The notes beneath the pieces were generated by a model. That model did not search any database. It had not been told where the DNA came from and worked only from the letters and a program-made list of their open reading frames with translations. From contig CM059586.1 in NCBI GenBank assembly GCA_030407085.1, positions 106,839,501-106,903,500 of the forward strand: DNA of 64,000 nt, read 5' to 3'. Position numbers and translations under genes: made by a program. Positions 62,715 to 64,000 of this stretch are shown here, in pieces. Source of the stretch: Trichopria drosophilae. Its lineage: Eukaryota; Arthropoda; Insecta; Hymenoptera; Diapriidae. Positions within the stretch are counted from its first letter, which is position 1. Every line of letters begins with the position of its first letter.

Positions 62715-63015
62715 TTGGCCTTCTTATTTGTCCACATTGTGGATCGCCATTTTGCATTTCGGAACATGGACTACAAATTGGTAATCATTGACTCTAAAAT
62801 CTTCCAAGAAACACGTTTTAAGCAAAATGGAGCAGTTTTGAACAAATGCGTCCACCATTTTTTGAACCGCCATTTTGAATTTCCTATAACGTATTTCAGA
62901 TTCGTAATCTTGTCCCGTTCCAGGCTAAATCGAGTTTTTTAATCTAATCGTCCGCCATATTGGATCCGACATTTTGGATTCTTGAAAAAACGATCTCAGA
63001 TTCGTAATGTACGAC
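62715..63015 (+). repeat. dispersed repeat, CATTTTGAATTT family, long copy
   Basis: Contains GGATCGCCATTTTGCATTTC, GGTAATCATTGACTC, CCGCCATTTTGAATTTCCT, TCGTCCGCCATATTGGATCC, GACATTTTGGATTC and CAGATTCGTAATG. The repeat module (CCATTTTGAA plus CGTAATCA) appears about three times here, so this copy has internal tandem structure. The open frame at 62715-62942 is an incidental reading of the repeat. Confidence 0.7.
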
Positions 63016-63085
63016 CCAAAAAACAGCTTACACCGAAAAAATGATTTCGTTGGAAAATAACAACTAATTATGAATTTTTATTAAA

Positions 63086-63104
63086 ATATATATATATATA
63101 TATA
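63086..63104. repeat. (AT)n microsatellite
   Basis: A run of alternating A and T of about 19 bases. Confidence 0.9.
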
Positions 63105-63629
63105 ATGACTTTTTTCCTTTGCTGTATTTATAACAAGGTGTAATTGCTAATAGTTTGTATTTTAGATAACCATTGCTTCTAAAAATATTCTACTACCATA
63201 TTATATGTGAAATTTATGTATGCGTTTCATTTATTATAACCTGTTTCAGTAGAGACAATTATGAAAAATTAAAAAAAAAAACTAGAAATCGTAGTATTTT
63301 TATTTTATTTTGCAAATTTTTTTTGCAATTTTTCAACGAGAATCTATGGAGCATACTTGAAAATAATTGGAAACGTATCATTTGAAAATTTTTTTGTTGT
63401 GTTTGACGTACCTGCTCATTCCCATTCCAAGATAAAAAGGAAAGCATAAGGTCAATTTTTTAACAATATAATTGTCTTCCCCGGTCTTCAGCAGACATAA
63501 AATATATATAATAAGAATATTTGTTACAAATGTCTAAAATTAAAATTATTCCCCTAATTCAATCAATTCAGCAACCAACGTAAAGTTTAAGCAATCACAA
63601 AAAAGCACTCACTTTTTATCCCCAATAAT
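63105..63629. other. AT-rich stretch with no recognised gene
   Basis: Nothing recognisable; AT-rich with overlapping short frames on both strands at 63173-63447. Confidence 0.5.
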
Positions 63630-64000
63630 GAAACCATACTATCTTTCAATACCGTAGCAGTTAATTTTGAAGTTGTAGAACATTTTCCTTTTGGAAAATG
63701 AGCCGTAAAGACAGTTAGCACTTAGTTGAGAGTTCGATTCCTTCATCCCCATCATTAGGTGCACTCTCAATATTCTTCGCACGTTCGGTGCGATAGCAAT
63801 TGCCCGACCCAGATATCGACGACAACGACGCCTCTTACGTATATAGATATTCCCACGATGAAGAGCTCGCATAAACGGCGAGTCTCATATACATACACAC
63901 AAACGCAAACAAACGCACAGATCTATGCATAATTGTAGTAGTAGATATCGTCAGGATAAGCGAAGCGCAGTTTTCCGCGGTGAGCTCTTTGCGAACTCTC
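63630..64000. other. GC-richer right edge, possibly regulatory
   Basis: The last 370 bases are clearly less AT-rich than the preceding 12 kb and include a CACAAACGCAAAC repeat-like patch and CGCAGTTTTCCGCGGTGAGC. A 77-codon minus-strand frame (63639-63872) has no known domain. It could be the start of a promoter, an exon or a conserved element that continues outside the window. Confidence 0.35.

Noticed and set aside
62715..62942. 75-codon frame in the dispersed repeat
   Set aside because: It crosses repeat modules that are not open in the other copies.
1..64000. CRISPR array, prophage or operon
   Set aside because: No regularly spaced identical repeats with unique spacers, no bacterial-type gene packing or ribosome binding sites; the DNA is from an animal nuclear genome.

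Overview
This window looks like non-coding DNA from the nuclear genome of an insect, most likely a hymenopteran. It is strongly AT-rich (about two thirds A+T by eye). Long open frames are rare and short, nothing resembles bacterial operons, and splice sites flank the one clear coding segment. The hymenopteran call rests on an insect microRNA (mir-929), an insect-type complexin exon, an interstitial run of the insect telomere repeat TTAGG, and many copies of a repeat with the motif CATTTTGAATTT plus a motif like ATTCGTAATCAGCGAC, which I associate with bee, wasp and ant genomes. That taxonomic step is inference.
 Two features are secure. (1) An internal exon of complexin (cpx), + strand, 14444-14607, encodes the acidic accessory helix and most of the SNARE-binding central helix. 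(2) The mir-929 precursor, + strand, about 43666-43748, has a textbook hairpin. No other complexin exon was found, so 1-14443 and 14608-64000 are best read as large introns of cpx, with mir-929 as an intronic microRNA about 29 kb downstream of the exon. The shared strand and the lack of any other gene between them support this, but a transcript would be needed to prove it.
 Layout: 1-14.4 kb, upstream intron or flank with GC-richer islands and dispersed repeats; 14.4-15.1 kb, the cpx exon and a weak candidate alternative terminal exon; 5.3-19.4 kb, a local cluster of small palindromic elements sharing the core TAAGTAGTAAC; 21.9-22.9 kb, a 1 kb pyrimidine-rich tract ending in a CT microsatellite; 25.4 kb, (TTAGG)4; 29.8-30.3 kb, two hammerhead-like motifs; 35.3 and 38.3 kb, tRNA-like relics; 40.7-42.1 kb, a degenerate satellite-like array with a 335 bp period; 43.7 kb, mir-929; 44.4-52.2 kb, a dense nest of repeats (two large inverted repeats, an exact 121 bp tandem duplication, and an element carrying CCAAT-box and GGGCGTGG motifs); 55.8 kb, a possible hAT transposase relic; 58.5 and 60.6 kb, palindromes; and a GC-richer right edge.
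 The window therefore shows a neuronal gene with very long introns that carry a conserved microRNA and a large load of small, mostly non-autonomous repeats. I see no complete transposon, no CRISPR array, no rRNA gene and no intact tRNA gene. Most open frames longer than 60 codons look like chance.
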